Positions 53,896 to 63,992 of a stretch of 64,000 nt of DNA are shown piece after piece. The stretch is from an uncultured Polaribacter sp. (GTDB lineage: Bacteria; Bacteroidota; Bacteroidia; Flavobacteriales; Flavobacteriaceae), in NCBI RefSeq assembly GCF_947501385.1, contig NZ_CANMVP010000027.1, positions 1 through 64,000 of the forward strand, read 5' to 3'. Both the position numbers and the translations under genes were made by a program. Under the pieces are notes generated by a model. That model was not told the DNA's origin. It did no database searches and saw nothing but the letters and a program-made list of their open reading frames with translations. Positions within the stretch are counted from its first letter, which is position 1; each line of letters starts with the position of its first letter.

Positions 53896-55551
53896 ATGTC
53901 TAGAACGTATACTTTAAAAATAATCACTTTATCCTTCTTTTTTTTATTTATTGCTTGCAACCACTCTTCTCAAAAAAAAGAAAAGCCAAAACTTGTTATT
54001 TTTATAGTTATAGATCAGATGAGAGCAGAATACTTATATCGTTTCCAAGATAATTATTCAGAAGATGGTTTTAAACTTCTACTTCGAGAAGGTTTTAATG
54101 TGAAAAACACGCATTATAATTATATTCCAACAGCAACTGCTCCTGGTCATAGTAGTATTTATACTGGCACAACTCCATCAGAACATGGAATAATATATAA
54201 CAATTGGTTTGATCGGAAAGAAAATAAAATGATCAATTCTGCTGAAGATACTTCAGTATTTTTAGTAGATAATTCGGGTATAATAAAAGATACTAGGAGT
54301 AAAAAATTTCAGAGATCACCAAAAAATCTTAAAACCACAACTATAACTGATGAGTTAAAGTTATTTACTAATAACAGAGCTAAAGTAATCAGTATTTCTA
54401 TAAAAGATCGTGGAGCTATTTTTCCTGGTGGTCATTTAGCAGATTATGCTTTTTGGTACAACAACAACAATGGTCACTTTATTACTAGTTCATATTATAT
54501 TGAAGAATTACCTTCTTGGTTAAAAAAATTTAATAATAAAAAAATAGCAGACTCCTTATTAAATTTAACTTGGAATCCACTATTACCTATCAAACATTAC
54601 AAGAATAGTAGTATAGACAATGCTTCTTTTGAAAAAGTATTTAATGGTCGTGAGAAAAGCACGTTTCCATATACATTAAAGGAGTTAAGAAAAAATAATG
54701 GCAATTATAATTTATTACCTCAAATTCCTCAAGGAAACACTTTATTAACAGAACTATTTAAAGCATCAATAAAAGGGGAAAAATTAGGCAAAGGAAATGA
54801 GACTGATTTTTTAGCAATTAGTTTTTCTAGTACAGATTATATTGGTCATAATTTTGGAATTAGATCTAAAGAAATAGAAGACACCTATTTAAGAATGGAT
54901 AGAGAGATTGCCAAAATAATTAAAACTTTAAATAAAGAAGTTGGTAAAAGAAAGTATATGCTAGTTTTAACATCTGATCATGGTAGCAGTGATAACCCTC
55001 CATTTTTAAATTCTAATCATTTGCCAGGTAAGTTTATTAGCTCTAAAGAAATTAGAATAAAACTGAATACTTATTTATCAAAAGAAATATTTCCAAAAGA
55101 TTACATCTCTTATATCGATAAAACACAGATTTATCTTAAAAAGGATCTTAAAAATAAAGAAGAAGTATTAAAAAAATCTTTAGTTTTCTTAAAAAGAATG
55201 GAAGGAATAAAAGACGTTTTTATCCCAAATATTACTACTTTTAATAAAAGTAGTAAGACTACTATTTTTAGAAATAGCTTTAATTCGAAAGTATCAGGTG
55301 ATATTATGTATCAAGTAGTACCTGGTTGGATGGAAAAAAGGAGTTATGGAACTACTCATACAACTTCTTATAACAATGATACACATGTGCCTTTAATTTG
55401 GTATGGCTACAATATAAGAAAAGGTGAAACTGCACTTTCAGTAAAAATTACCCAAATAGCTCCTACGTTAAGTATGTTGCTAGATATACCTTTTCCAAAC
55501 GCATCAAACAAAATACCAATAGATGACATTATTGAAAATACCTATAAATAA
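53896..55551 (+). CDS. pafA: PafA-like alkaline phosphatase family lipoprotein
   Basis: 551 residues. Lipobox FIAC at about residue 21. Alkaline-phosphatase superfamily core: VIFIVIDQMRAEYL carries the first metal-binding Asp. YIPTATAPGHSSIYTGTTPS carries the nucleophilic Thr, as in PafA, rather than the Ser of PhoA. TDYIGHNFG and SDHGSSDNPP supply Asp/His metal ligands. PafA of flavobacteria hydrolyses phosphomonoesters and is active without phosphate starvation. The frame is open from 53854, but the ATG at 53896 starts the signal peptide. It could release Pi from glycerol-3-phosphate made by the nearby GDPDs; the link is inference. Confidence 0.88.
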   Translation: MSRTYTLKIITLSFFFLFIACNHSSQKKEKPKLVIFIVIDQMRAEYLYRFQDNYSEDGFKLLLREGFNVKNTHYNYIPTATAPGHSSIYTGTTPSEHGIIYNNWFDRKENKMINSAEDTSVFLVDNSGIIKDTRSKKFQRSPKNLKTTTITDELKLFTNNRAKVISISIKDRGAIFPGGHLADYAFWYNNNNGHFITSSYYIEELPSWLKKFNNKKIADSLLNLTWNPLLPIKHYKNSSIDNASFEKVFNGREKSTFPYTLKELRKNNGNYNLLPQIPQGNTLLTELFKASIKGEKLGKGNETDFLAISFSSTDYIGHNFGIRSKEIEDTYLRMDREIAKIIKTLNKEVGKRKYMLVLTSDHGSSDNPPFLNSNHLPGKFISSKEIRIKLNTYLSKEIFPKDYISYIDKTQIYLKKDLKNKEEVLKKSLVFLKRMEGIKDVFIPNITTFNKSSKTTIFRNSFNSKVSGDIMYQVVPGWMEKRSYGTTHTTSYNNDTHVPLIWYGYNIRKGETALSVKITQIAPTLSMLLDIPFPNASNKIPIDDIIENTYK

Positions 55552-55649
55552 ATATATGCTAAATAGTAAAAAATGGATACATTTTTAACTCGAGCTTAAA
55601 CCCTTTTTCACTTTTATGTACAAATTTGAAAATAGTATTTAAATTGATA

Positions 55650-55674
55650 AGTACTTTTTTGTGAAAAAAGTACT
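55650..55674. repeat. Perfect 11-bp inverted repeat
   Basis: AGTACTTTTTT and AAAAAAGTACT around GTG, 99 bases after the phosphatase stop. It may be a terminator stem or a mark of the left end of the degraded IS that follows; no T-run follows on the + strand. Confidence 0.45.
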
Positions 55675-55732
55675 GTATATCCGTAATCACTAATAATTGA
55701 TAATTATTTCTTATCTTTAAGAAAATAAATAT

Positions 55733-56425
55733 ATGAATATTTTTAGATTTACAGCAGAGTTTGACAGTGAAGATTCTTGTAGAAATCATTTCAAAGAAGA
55801 ACGAGATAAAATCGGAGTAATTTGCAGAAAATGTTCAAATACAGCTCATTATTGGATAAAGAGTCAATGGAGTTATGAGTGTAAATCTTGCAGAAGTAGA
55901 ACTTCATTAAGAAGTGGCACAGTTATGCAAAGTTCAAAATTATCTTTTTTGATTTGGTATAAAATAATGTTTTTGTTGACAACAACTAAAAAAGGTTTCT
56001 CATCCAAAGAAATACAACGTCAATTAGGATTAAAACGCTATGAACCTGTTTGGGCTATGGTTCATAAATTAAGAAAAGCGATGGGTAGTAGAGATGATAG
56101 ATATACTTTAGAAGGAATGATAGAAATGGATGAAGGATATTTTACTATTGAAGCATCAGAAAATGCTCATAAGATTAAAAAAACAGGACGAGACACACCA
56201 ACTATAAAAAAAACTTTAGCATTTATTGCTAGAGTTTTTTTTTCTTTTACATACACTTTTGTTTACCAAAGTCAAACAAAGTACTACGAAAGGAAAACAA
56301 ATCTATTTCCCAATACAAAATGTAATATTTGCTTATTCTATTGGGTTTGTAGCAGTTTAGGTGTACTAAAGCTGTACACTTTTATTTTCTTTTAGCTGTT
56401 GTTTAGTGGATAAATGTACAACTAT
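55733..56425 (+). pseudogene. Degenerate IS1595-type transposase and IS right end
   Basis: The first ~150 codons are a good IS1595/ISXO2 N-terminus: zinc ribbon CRKCSNTAHYWIKS...YECKSCRSRTSLR, helical region, and the first catalytic acid in IEMDEGYFTIE. From about 56200 similarity to the family is lost and the remaining 70 codons look like read-through of a deletion. The family is usually ~300 residues; this frame has 220. The 79 bases at 56347-56425 match the remnant at 27183-27261 and are probably the IS end. Confidence 0.8.
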
Positions 56426-56487
56426 TTTTTAACCGTTTTAAGTAATGTTTTATAATCTAAATAAATTTAGATTATAAATTCAAAAAA

Positions 56488-59400
56488 TTAAATTTCTTCT
56501 ATTGAATTTAATTGATTCTCTTTTACAAAACTTTTATTATACTTTCTTTGGCTAAACTCCAATCTTCTAGAAATTTTTCTATGATGATAGAGTACATCTA
56601 CACCTAAACTTTTAATTCTATCTAATCCATCTTCCGTAATATTAACAAACCATCCTTGACCACTTTCTGAATGTAAATTTCTATTTCTATTATTTTCATC
56701 ATTGCTTTTCCAATAAAATGATTCTACAACAATATTGTCGTTTTCATCCAACCATCTAAAATTTCCTTCATTACTTAGTTTTAGATTCATTGCATAAGCT
56801 AATCTTGGATTGATAGCAAGCCAATTACGTTTTTTAGAAGTAGTATGCATCCAATTATAAAGACAAATTCCACCTTTATTTATATTTTCATATTCATCAA
56901 TATATACTTTAGTACATGTATTAAAAATATAATAATCATCTAATCCCTGTTCAAGACTCTCTACAAAAGACTGTCTTATCTCACTACACATTCCATCCCC
57001 TTGACCATCAATTATAGAATGTTCAGCAAGGATATATAAATCATTTTTAGACTTAAGAACCAGATTCTCCTCTAAATATTCATTTGACAATTGATAAACC
57101 CAATTCTCATCTGTAGAAGGCGCATAATCTTTTTCATTTTTAATTATTGGGTTAATGAAATCAGGTTTTTTAATTGGGGATATAAAAAATATTTTCTCAT
57201 CAAAAGAGTTTGAAATAAAATCAGCAGTTCCTCTATCTAAAATCTCTAACTCCCATAATTCTTTAAGAACCATCATTAATCCTTGCCAAACTTTTTGATA
57301 TTGTGGTCTCTTATAAGGAATCTTTAAGTAAAGCTTGTATTCATAAATATTTCTTATTTCTTCTTCAGAAAGACCTTTCAACCAATCTGGTTCTTGATAA
57401 TATTTTTCTCCTAAACTTTTTATTCGATGAGCAATATTTATTTTACTAAAACCACTTATTCTTGATATTTCCTTAATGTCAGGTATGTACAAATGACAAA
57501 ACTCTAAAGGGTCATTTGTCATTCTTAAAAAACCAGTTTTCCCTAATCTTTCCATTCTCTGCTCATCAGAGATAACTATTTCTGGTTGATAAGGAATTTC
57601 CATTTTATATATAAATGGAACTTCTCTATTCTTTTCAATCAATAAAGATTTATAATCAATTTTTAATCTATCTAATATTTTAAGGCTAATAGATTGTATA
57701 TCATACCTCTCGTTATTAAATAACATAATAACTTTATCTCTATATGGTGAAACAAAATCAATGTTATTTATGCTTAAAATCGATAGCAGTTTAATAAATT
57801 TAAAATAGAGTTTACTATTATAAAATTGCTCTAGAACATCCTTTATTAGTAATTTATTTCTATCAAATTCCTCATTTAATATTTCAAATAATATATCATC
57901 AAACCCGCTAGGGATTTCACTTAAAAAAAGAATTACTTTTTTGAGAAACTCATAATCAGATGCATCTCCAACTATTGTTGGTGTGGGATAATCCTTTAAA
58001 TGAATATTTATGATTTGCTCTTTGTATTCTTTTATAAATTTATAATATTCATCATAATTAAAATTTTTATCAATTAACTTAAATATTTCGTCCACAAAAC
58101 TTAAAAAATGATTACTTGAAATTTGGATATTATCAGATAGGTCATTAAATACCAAATCACTAACCACATCTTTATTTTCTATTTTATCTAAAATATTATA
58201 TGCTTCTATTTTACTACCCCCATCATAACCTTTATCCCAATTTGAATTTGAAGACTCATTAATAGCTATCATTATAATAGATTTAACTAAATCACTACTT
58301 CGATTTTGTTCATACAACATACTTGCTACTTCAACTAAGCTGGAAGTATTCAAATGTCCTTTTTTTATTATTTTTGTTATTTCTGAATCATTTAATTGGT
58401 CTAATTTTTTTGTTATTATTTTTGACCATTTAAAATAATTATTAGATGTGTCTTCTTTTTTGAATAAATTTTCAAAATCCTTATAAGAATTGACTTGATT
58501 TAATACCTCATCTAAAGATAGAGTCGTATCATTTTTTAATCTTAAAACTGATGAACTATAAGAGTCTTGTTTAGGTTCGGACTTATGTTTTATATCAATA
58601 TCTTCAATTTTAAGTCCATTGGATTCTGCATATTTTTTAACCTCTAATAAGTACCCTTTTCTTTGTTCTGATATTGAATGAATTTCAATTTCATTAGAAA
58701 TAAATTTAACATCATTTTCTTTTAACTTAATGGAAAAGAGCTCTTTTAAAAAAATATTTCTACCTCCATAACCTCCATCACAGTTAAGAACTATTCTAGA
58801 AAATAATTTATAAAAGAGCCTCCAATTTTCAGGAGATTTATTAACTAGATAAGTTAATACAATTTCTAAGCTATCGTTCAAGTTAATAAAAGATTCAAAT
58901 AGTAAATATTTAAATAATTCGAATCCATTTCCTTTATCTAATGAAAAACGTAAAATTTCTTCTGCTAGATAATCAGATGAATTACTTGTTTTATATTTTA
59001 TAGAATCTAAACTTTTTAAATAGGAGGTAAATTCTGGAGTTACTTCTCCTTTCATTTTATATAACCAATTCATCATATAATCGAGTTGATGCTCCTTTTC
59101 GTATCTAACATCAACTGAAATAGACATTATTTGATTTAAAATATTTTCAGCTTTATTATTCTTATTAGATAAACTCCATAATTTTATTTGTTCAGCACCT
59201 CTTTCAATTCTCCCATCAATATCGTTATCTTCAAAAATAGAAAGGTCTAAAGATTCCAGATGCTTAATACACCATTCATTGTTGATATTTGATTTGATGA
59301 CAAACTCGATAACATTTTGCTTGTCTCTATCTTTCCAAAACCTAGAATAATTATCCCATTCTTTATCTATCACATCAAGTACAGAATTAAAAAAATCTAT

Positions 59401-62400
59401 TGATATTCTTTCGCTAATTTCAAGAATAAGATTTACTAATATATACTTATTATTATGAATGTAATACTCATACTCATAGTCAGAAACACTATAATGAAAA
59501 TAATTCATTATTGAATTTAATCTAAAAATAAATCCTTTAGATGCATCTTTTTTGTTGTGATAAATATATGCATAGGATTTACCTAGTTCTGCAAACTCCT
59601 GATAATAAGCAGAAACAATATTTTTTTTATCTATTGGAGAAAATAAACTTGGACTTTTTGAAAACTCTTGACTGGTAATATAAAAAAGTTTAGAATATTC
59701 AAAAATGTATAATAAAAAACTACTCTCAAATCTATCAATATTATCTGACTCTTTTATCTCTATTGGGGATGCTAATAAATTAAAATATATTTTTCCTTTG
59801 TTAATGTCCTTTAAATGAAAAACTTGAATTAAAGCTAATCTCTTGTTTACAGGGTTTACTTTAGATTCATTCCAGTCATTAAGCTTATTTAGGCATTCTG
59901 AATAATATTCATCTTTATTTCCAAGTCGCCAAACTATATCAAAATAAAAGAAAAACTGATTATTAATTGGAGATTTTTCTACAAAAAAAGCAAGGTTTTT
60001 CAACTTTTTCCAATCTTTTAATTCTATAAATAAACTAGTTAATTCTTCTATTGATTCTATAAAGAGATTTCTTTCATTTTCCTTATAATGACTTCTTTCA
60101 TCATATCTAATCTTTAAACTAGCAATTCTTTTAAAAATATCATCCAATGGATAAAATAAGCTAGAAAGTTTTACCCAATCAACAATCAATGAAACTTCAT
60201 CAATTTCTGTTAATTCATTACTATCATAATAATTTGGAGATACTTCTTTTGAAATATTCAATTGGAAGTCTGGCTCGCCTTTTTTAAGAAGTTCTGACGC
60301 TAAATCAATATAACCAGATTTATATAATTCCAAGGCATAGTTTAAAACTTCTCCTTTAGTAACAAAAATTTCAGTAGCATTGAAAATGAAAGAATTTGCA
60401 ATATCTATTCTATTTAATCTAAAAAAAACTTCAGAATGGCTATTTGGTGTAAAAATATTTATTCTTTGATTTATTTCGATATTAGCCAGAAAACAACTAA
60501 ATAAACTTTTGGGACTTTTTGCCAAATAAGACGATTTAGCAGCTAGTTTTATATCTTCAAAAATATATCTATAGTTTCTAAAACGATACCACTGTTCTCT
60601 GAAGTAAGATTGGCTAGCTATTTCTACAATATTTTGATAGTCTTCAGCTTCAAAAAGATGATATAATATATTAAATTTATATTCATTGTTAACATCTCTT
60701 ATTACATTAAATATTGTTTTATGATATTTAATATTTCTCTTTTTATCATACTCATTGGTTATAAAATTTTTGGCAGTTTCTTCTTTCAAAAACTCTTTAA
60801 AGCTATTGTGGAAATATTGCCAAACATTTTTCTTTTTAAAAAAATAATGCTCTGATACTTTCTGAACTTTATCCCAATCAACTCTTTTAGTTATAAAGTT
60901 TTCTAATAAGTTAAGGTCTATATATGAATACCTAAATCGTGATATAATCCCTAATATTTCAATAAAATTATCTTCATTTTTATTTTTATTCCAAAATATT
61001 CTATACTCATCATAAATATCTCCTTTAAAATCTTTTTGAGTAATTATGTGATTATACTTGGATTTATCTGAACTCTTAAGTTCCTCAATTGTGTATCTCA
61101 AAAATAATGGATGACCAAGAGTGTTTTTTTGTAAACTTTGAATTTGCTCATTGTCTAATTTAATATTATGAGACTCTATTAGCAGTTTTGTTTGTGTAAA
61201 TGAAAATGGACGAATACTTATGATTCTATTTTCATTTTGAATATTAATTTTAATCCTATCTGGTAAACCTTCTAAATTTTCAGTTGTTCTAGTACCTAAG
61301 ATAAAATATATGTTTTTAGGTATTTGATTTGGGTTAGGAAGAATATCTATTAAACTACGATTAACGTTTTGCTCTCTTTCTATATGGTCTAAACCATCAA
61401 CAATGATAAAAGTTTTTTCATCATTATATTCTAACTTTTTTAACTCTGAAAAAAGATGCTTCTGTAACTCTTGTATATTATTTGATGGTAAATTTTCTTG
61501 TTGAGATAATTGATTTTCACGAACCTGTATAAGTAAATCCTTTAAAAATATTTCAGCCTCTCCTCTAAAACCAAATTCATTATTAATCTCTTTATTAACA
61601 TAAGCATAATACCTTAAAACATTTTCTTTTCTATTCCTAATCCATTTAGTTAATAAGGTTGATTTACCTGAACCTGCATTACCAATTAAAGCAATATAAC
61701 CAGAGCTAACATTACCTATCAAGTTATCAATTTCATTAATTGTTTCGTCAATAGGTTGATAATGCTCCTCGTCAACAAAAAAAGAGTGCTTAAAATGAGT
61801 TTCGTAACGAGACAATAAACCAAATTCTTTCAATAATTCAAACCTATTAAGAGTAACTCTACCTCTTCTTCCAATTATTGAAAAAATTTGTTTGGAAATT
61901 TTATCTACATCAGTAATTCTTTGATAATTATTTCCCTTAAAGGTTTTTTGGACTTTAATATACTCATCTTCAAGAATAAAACTAAACGATTTAATAAATT
62001 CAATTAGCTCTTCATCTGTTGATTTTGATATTTTTTTTAATTCTTCAAAAGTTCTTTTCCATCCGTTAGAAATGGAATCTAGGTTTAACTCATTTGAGTT
62101 TGTTTTTTCCCAAAACTCATCTTTAAACTTTTTAAAGGAAGGTAGGTTCTCTTCAGAAAAGGAATTAATTTTATCATGAGAAGAAGGTTTTTGATTGGAA
62201 ACATAACAAGCTGTAATTTCTTTATTTGGGTATTCGCTCCTTAACGACTTCCAATCATTAAAACAGCCCTCAAAAAGACTAGTAGTATCAGAAGTTGTAA
62301 AGTTACTATAAGTGAAATTTACACCAATATCTTTAACCTGATAAGCTATAATGGAGTCTTTATTGATTATAAGAACATCATCCAGTTTTTCATATTTGTT

Positions 62401-62520
62401 TGACGCAAACTCGACTTTCACTAATTGATTATCCAGAAGTGCTTCATATATTTCTAAAGCACAAATTTCATATTGTTTATTATAACCTACTATAGCAGAT
62501 ACTTCTCCAGGTTCTTTCAT
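56488..62520 (-). CDS. 2010-aa nuclease-STAND NTPase protein, candidate Avs-type antiphage sensor
   Basis: N-terminal ~200 residues: GYNKQYEICALEIYEALLDN, then KLDDVLIIN (D47/D48) and IIAYQVKD (Q61-V-K63). This is the layout of a PD-(D/E)xK nuclease of the Cap4/DUF4297 kind. Residues ~265-480: STAND/NACHT-like ATPase with Walker A GNAGSGKST (280-288), Walker B TFIIVDGLDHIE (370-381) and ILGTRT. Residues ~480-2010 are long, charged and helix-rich, as expected for a TPR-like sensor. Length and order match Avs proteins (nuclease, STAND ATPase, sensor). Family placement is inference. Single gene on its strand, next to IS remnants. Confidence 0.75.
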   Translation of the reverse strand: MKEPGEVSAIVGYNKQYEICALEIYEALLDNQLVKVEFASNKYEKLDDVLIINKDSIIAYQVKDIGVNFTYSNFTTSDTTSLFEGCFNDWKSLRSEYPNKEITACYVSNQKPSSHDKINSFSEENLPSFKKFKDEFWEKTNSNELNLDSISNGWKRTFEELKKISKSTDEELIEFIKSFSFILEDEYIKVQKTFKGNNYQRITDVDKISKQIFSIIGRRGRVTLNRFELLKEFGLLSRYETHFKHSFFVDEEHYQPIDETINEIDNLIGNVSSGYIALIGNAGSGKSTLLTKWIRNRKENVLRYYAYVNKEINNEFGFRGEAEIFLKDLLIQVRENQLSQQENLPSNNIQELQKHLFSELKKLEYNDEKTFIIVDGLDHIEREQNVNRSLIDILPNPNQIPKNIYFILGTRTTENLEGLPDRIKINIQNENRIISIRPFSFTQTKLLIESHNIKLDNEQIQSLQKNTLGHPLFLRYTIEELKSSDKSKYNHIITQKDFKGDIYDEYRIFWNKNKNEDNFIEILGIISRFRYSYIDLNLLENFITKRVDWDKVQKVSEHYFFKKKNVWQYFHNSFKEFLKEETAKNFITNEYDKKRNIKYHKTIFNVIRDVNNEYKFNILYHLFEAEDYQNIVEIASQSYFREQWYRFRNYRYIFEDIKLAAKSSYLAKSPKSLFSCFLANIEINQRINIFTPNSHSEVFFRLNRIDIANSFIFNATEIFVTKGEVLNYALELYKSGYIDLASELLKKGEPDFQLNISKEVSPNYYDSNELTEIDEVSLIVDWVKLSSLFYPLDDIFKRIASLKIRYDERSHYKENERNLFIESIEELTSLFIELKDWKKLKNLAFFVEKSPINNQFFFYFDIVWRLGNKDEYYSECLNKLNDWNESKVNPVNKRLALIQVFHLKDINKGKIYFNLLASPIEIKESDNIDRFESSFLLYIFEYSKLFYITSQEFSKSPSLFSPIDKKNIVSAYYQEFAELGKSYAYIYHNKKDASKGFIFRLNSIMNYFHYSVSDYEYEYYIHNNKYILVNLILEISERISIDFFNSVLDVIDKEWDNYSRFWKDRDKQNVIEFVIKSNINNEWCIKHLESLDLSIFEDNDIDGRIERGAEQIKLWSLSNKNNKAENILNQIMSISVDVRYEKEHQLDYMMNWLYKMKGEVTPEFTSYLKSLDSIKYKTSNSSDYLAEEILRFSLDKGNGFELFKYLLFESFINLNDSLEIVLTYLVNKSPENWRLFYKLFSRIVLNCDGGYGGRNIFLKELFSIKLKENDVKFISNEIEIHSISEQRKGYLLEVKKYAESNGLKIEDIDIKHKSEPKQDSYSSSVLRLKNDTTLSLDEVLNQVNSYKDFENLFKKEDTSNNYFKWSKIITKKLDQLNDSEITKIIKKGHLNTSSLVEVASMLYEQNRSSDLVKSIIMIAINESSNSNWDKGYDGGSKIEAYNILDKIENKDVVSDLVFNDLSDNIQISSNHFLSFVDEIFKLIDKNFNYDEYYKFIKEYKEQIINIHLKDYPTPTIVGDASDYEFLKKVILFLSEIPSGFDDILFEILNEEFDRNKLLIKDVLEQFYNSKLYFKFIKLLSILSINNIDFVSPYRDKVIMLFNNERYDIQSISLKILDRLKIDYKSLLIEKNREVPFIYKMEIPYQPEIVISDEQRMERLGKTGFLRMTNDPLEFCHLYIPDIKEISRISGFSKINIAHRIKSLGEKYYQEPDWLKGLSEEEIRNIYEYKLYLKIPYKRPQYQKVWQGLMMVLKELWELEILDRGTADFISNSFDEKIFFISPIKKPDFINPIIKNEKDYAPSTDENWVYQLSNEYLEENLVLKSKNDLYILAEHSIIDGQGDGMCSEIRQSFVESLEQGLDDYYIFNTCTKVYIDEYENINKGGICLYNWMHTTSKKRNWLAINPRLAYAMNLKLSNEGNFRWLDENDNIVVESFYWKSNDENNRNRNLHSESGQGWFVNITEDGLDRIKSLGVDVLYHHRKISRRLEFSQRKYNKSFVKENQLNSIEEI

Positions 62521-62633
62521 TTTTATTTAATTTCACTCAAATTTAACTGATTTGAGATAATAAAAGATGAAATTTTATGTGTCTTTTTAATTTTTAATAG
62601 AGATATTATTTTACCACTTTATCCTTTTGTTAT

Positions 62634-62783
62634 CTAAATGATTGGATAATGAATTTCTTCATAGGCTTCTATAATATCACTTACTAAATTTAATCTTTCA
62701 TCAACATTTTCTCCTGCATCAAATTGTTTTATCAATTCTTCTAATTCAATATTTGCTTCTTCATATTTTTTTTCTGTTATCAT
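62634..62783 (-). CDS. 49-residue HigA-N-terminus-like ORF (truncated antitoxin?)
   Basis: ATG at 62783, TAG at 62634-62636. Reads MITEKKYEEANIELEELIKQ then FDAGENVDERLNLVSDIIEA and YEEIHYPII. The pattern (E-x-x-Y-E-x-A...L-x-x-L-V/I-x-x-I-E-A-Y-E-E-x-H-Y-P-I) is the N-terminal segment of Bacteroidota HigA antitoxins, which continue with a helix-turn-helix that is absent here. No HigB toxin is adjacent. It is either a relic or a tiny self-standing protein. The rest of 62521-63052 shows no other gene. Confidence 0.5.
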   Translation of the reverse strand: MITEKKYEEANIELEELIKQFDAGENVDERLNLVSDIIEAYEEIHYPII

Positions 62784-63052
62784 AATTTTTAAATTTATCT
62801 GTCTTATTTATTACTTTAACTTGCAATATAATAACGATAATTGCTTGATTATTTTATTCTACTAAAATATTAAATTGAGTTAATATATACTTGAATATAC
62901 ACCTAATAATATATTTATGTAAACAAATAATTACTTAACGATATTCCGTTTTCAAAATAAGTTGATTTTTCTCTTCATTGCAATGCTCAAAAAATCAATT
63001 TGTTTTTAAAATGTGCCCTAGCGGCAGGCGACACGTACAAGTGGTTTGTAAA

Positions 63053-63625
63053 TTATTTTTTATCACAAAGCTTCCAGCCATCTGTTGTTTTTCTAAACAT
63101 AACGGTTTCAAATTTTTCTTTTGGTGTTGATTTACTTTCTTCAAAAAAAGGAGTTTCATTAAAACGGATGATTCTAATTTTTACTTTAGCAATATTCTTT
63201 TCTGGAATTTCGTGAATTTCTGCTATATTTTCAAACTTGTATTCACAAGTAATAAACTTTCCCGTAATTTCTCCTTTATAGTCCGTTTCAGATTTCAAAA
63301 GATGTTTCTCTCCTTTTGGTGTTAAAGTAATTTCGTAGCTATCTTTAAATCCCATATCGCCTTTAATGCGTTGTAATTTTCCAACTTTTAAAAGTCCTAG
63401 TTTCTCGAATTCTCTTTCAGTTTTTAAAAAATTTGGAAATTTCTTTTTAAATATATCCCATTGTTGAACAGTTCCGTATGAAACTCTTCTAGTTTTAGAA
63501 TAACTTTCCCTTTTTTGACAATCAATAACCATCGATTTAGCCATATCTTTTGTTAGCTTGTCTTGACTACAAGATATTAGAGTTGTAAAAAATAAAATTG
63601 TTAGGATTGATGTTTTAATTTTCAT
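63053..63625 (-). CDS. Hypothetical lipoprotein
   Basis: 190 residues. Signal peptide with lipobox LISC (Cys at residue 19) followed by SQDKLTKDMAK. The mature protein is mixed alpha/beta and charged (KLTKDMAKSMVIDCQKRESY, GDMGFKDSYEITLTPKGEKH, KVKIRIIRFNETPFF) and has three cysteines including the lipidated one. I do not recognise the family. It ends 427 bases beyond the 2010-aa gene start on the same strand and is separated by 25 bases from the Cys-rich gene that precedes it, so these last two may be cotranscribed. Confidence 0.8.
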   Translation of the reverse strand: MKIKTSILTILFFTTLISCSQDKLTKDMAKSMVIDCQKRESYSKTRRVSYGTVQQWDIFKKKFPNFLKTEREFEKLGLLKVGKLQRIKGDMGFKDSYEITLTPKGEKHLLKSETDYKGEITGKFITCEYKFENIAEIHEIPEKNIAKVKIRIIRFNETPFFEESKSTPKEKFETVMFRKTTDGWKLCDKK

Positions 63626-63650
63626 AGTTGTTTTATTGAGTTATTAATAT

Positions 63651-63992
63651 TTATTTAGTATTTGAGTTTTTTATGGAAGTATCAAAATGTCCACAAATTC
63701 GACAACATTTATTTTTAGATTGCATATAAGATTTTACGTGAGTTCTATCGTTTAATACCATAGTAAAAGGTTTTAAACAAACACTACATTCTTCTACTTG
63801 ATAGATTGCAAAAGTTTCTAAACTTCTTAATTTTTTAAAATAGCTTGTACTAGCATATTTCTTTAAAAATTCATTTTCTGAAAAAACAAATGTTTCAATA
63901 CCGTTTTCTCTTTCTATTTGCCAATAGTCAGTAAGCATTTGACTCTCTCTTTTGGTTACACTTCTATTAGACATTTTTCCTAGTTGTTTCAT
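63651..63992 (-). CDS. Small CxxC-rich protein, unknown function
   Basis: 113 residues by the first ATG (63992); MSNRSVTKRESQ at 63977 is an alternative start. It contains two CxxC pairs, CSVCLKPF (about residues 74-77) and CCRICGHF (about 98-101), which could form a zinc knuckle. The N-terminal half is charged and helical. No family is recognised. It begins eight bases from the window edge, so an upstream in-frame extension is possible. Confidence 0.6.
   Translation of the reverse strand: MKQLGKMSNRSVTKRESQMLTDYWQIERENGIETFVFSENEFLKKYASTSYFKKLRSLETFAIYQVEECSVCLKPFTMVLNDRTHVKSYMQSKNKCCRICGHFDTSIKNSNTK

Noticed and set aside
55559..55789. Minus-strand ORF of 76 codons
   Set aside because: Spans the hairpin and the start of the IS transposase; Phe/Ile/Lys-rich low-complexity shadow.
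63000..63215. Plus-strand ORF of 71 codons
   Set aside because: Antisense to the lipoprotein gene, with an N-terminus in a repeat-like GCGGCAGGCGACA stretch; no coding features.
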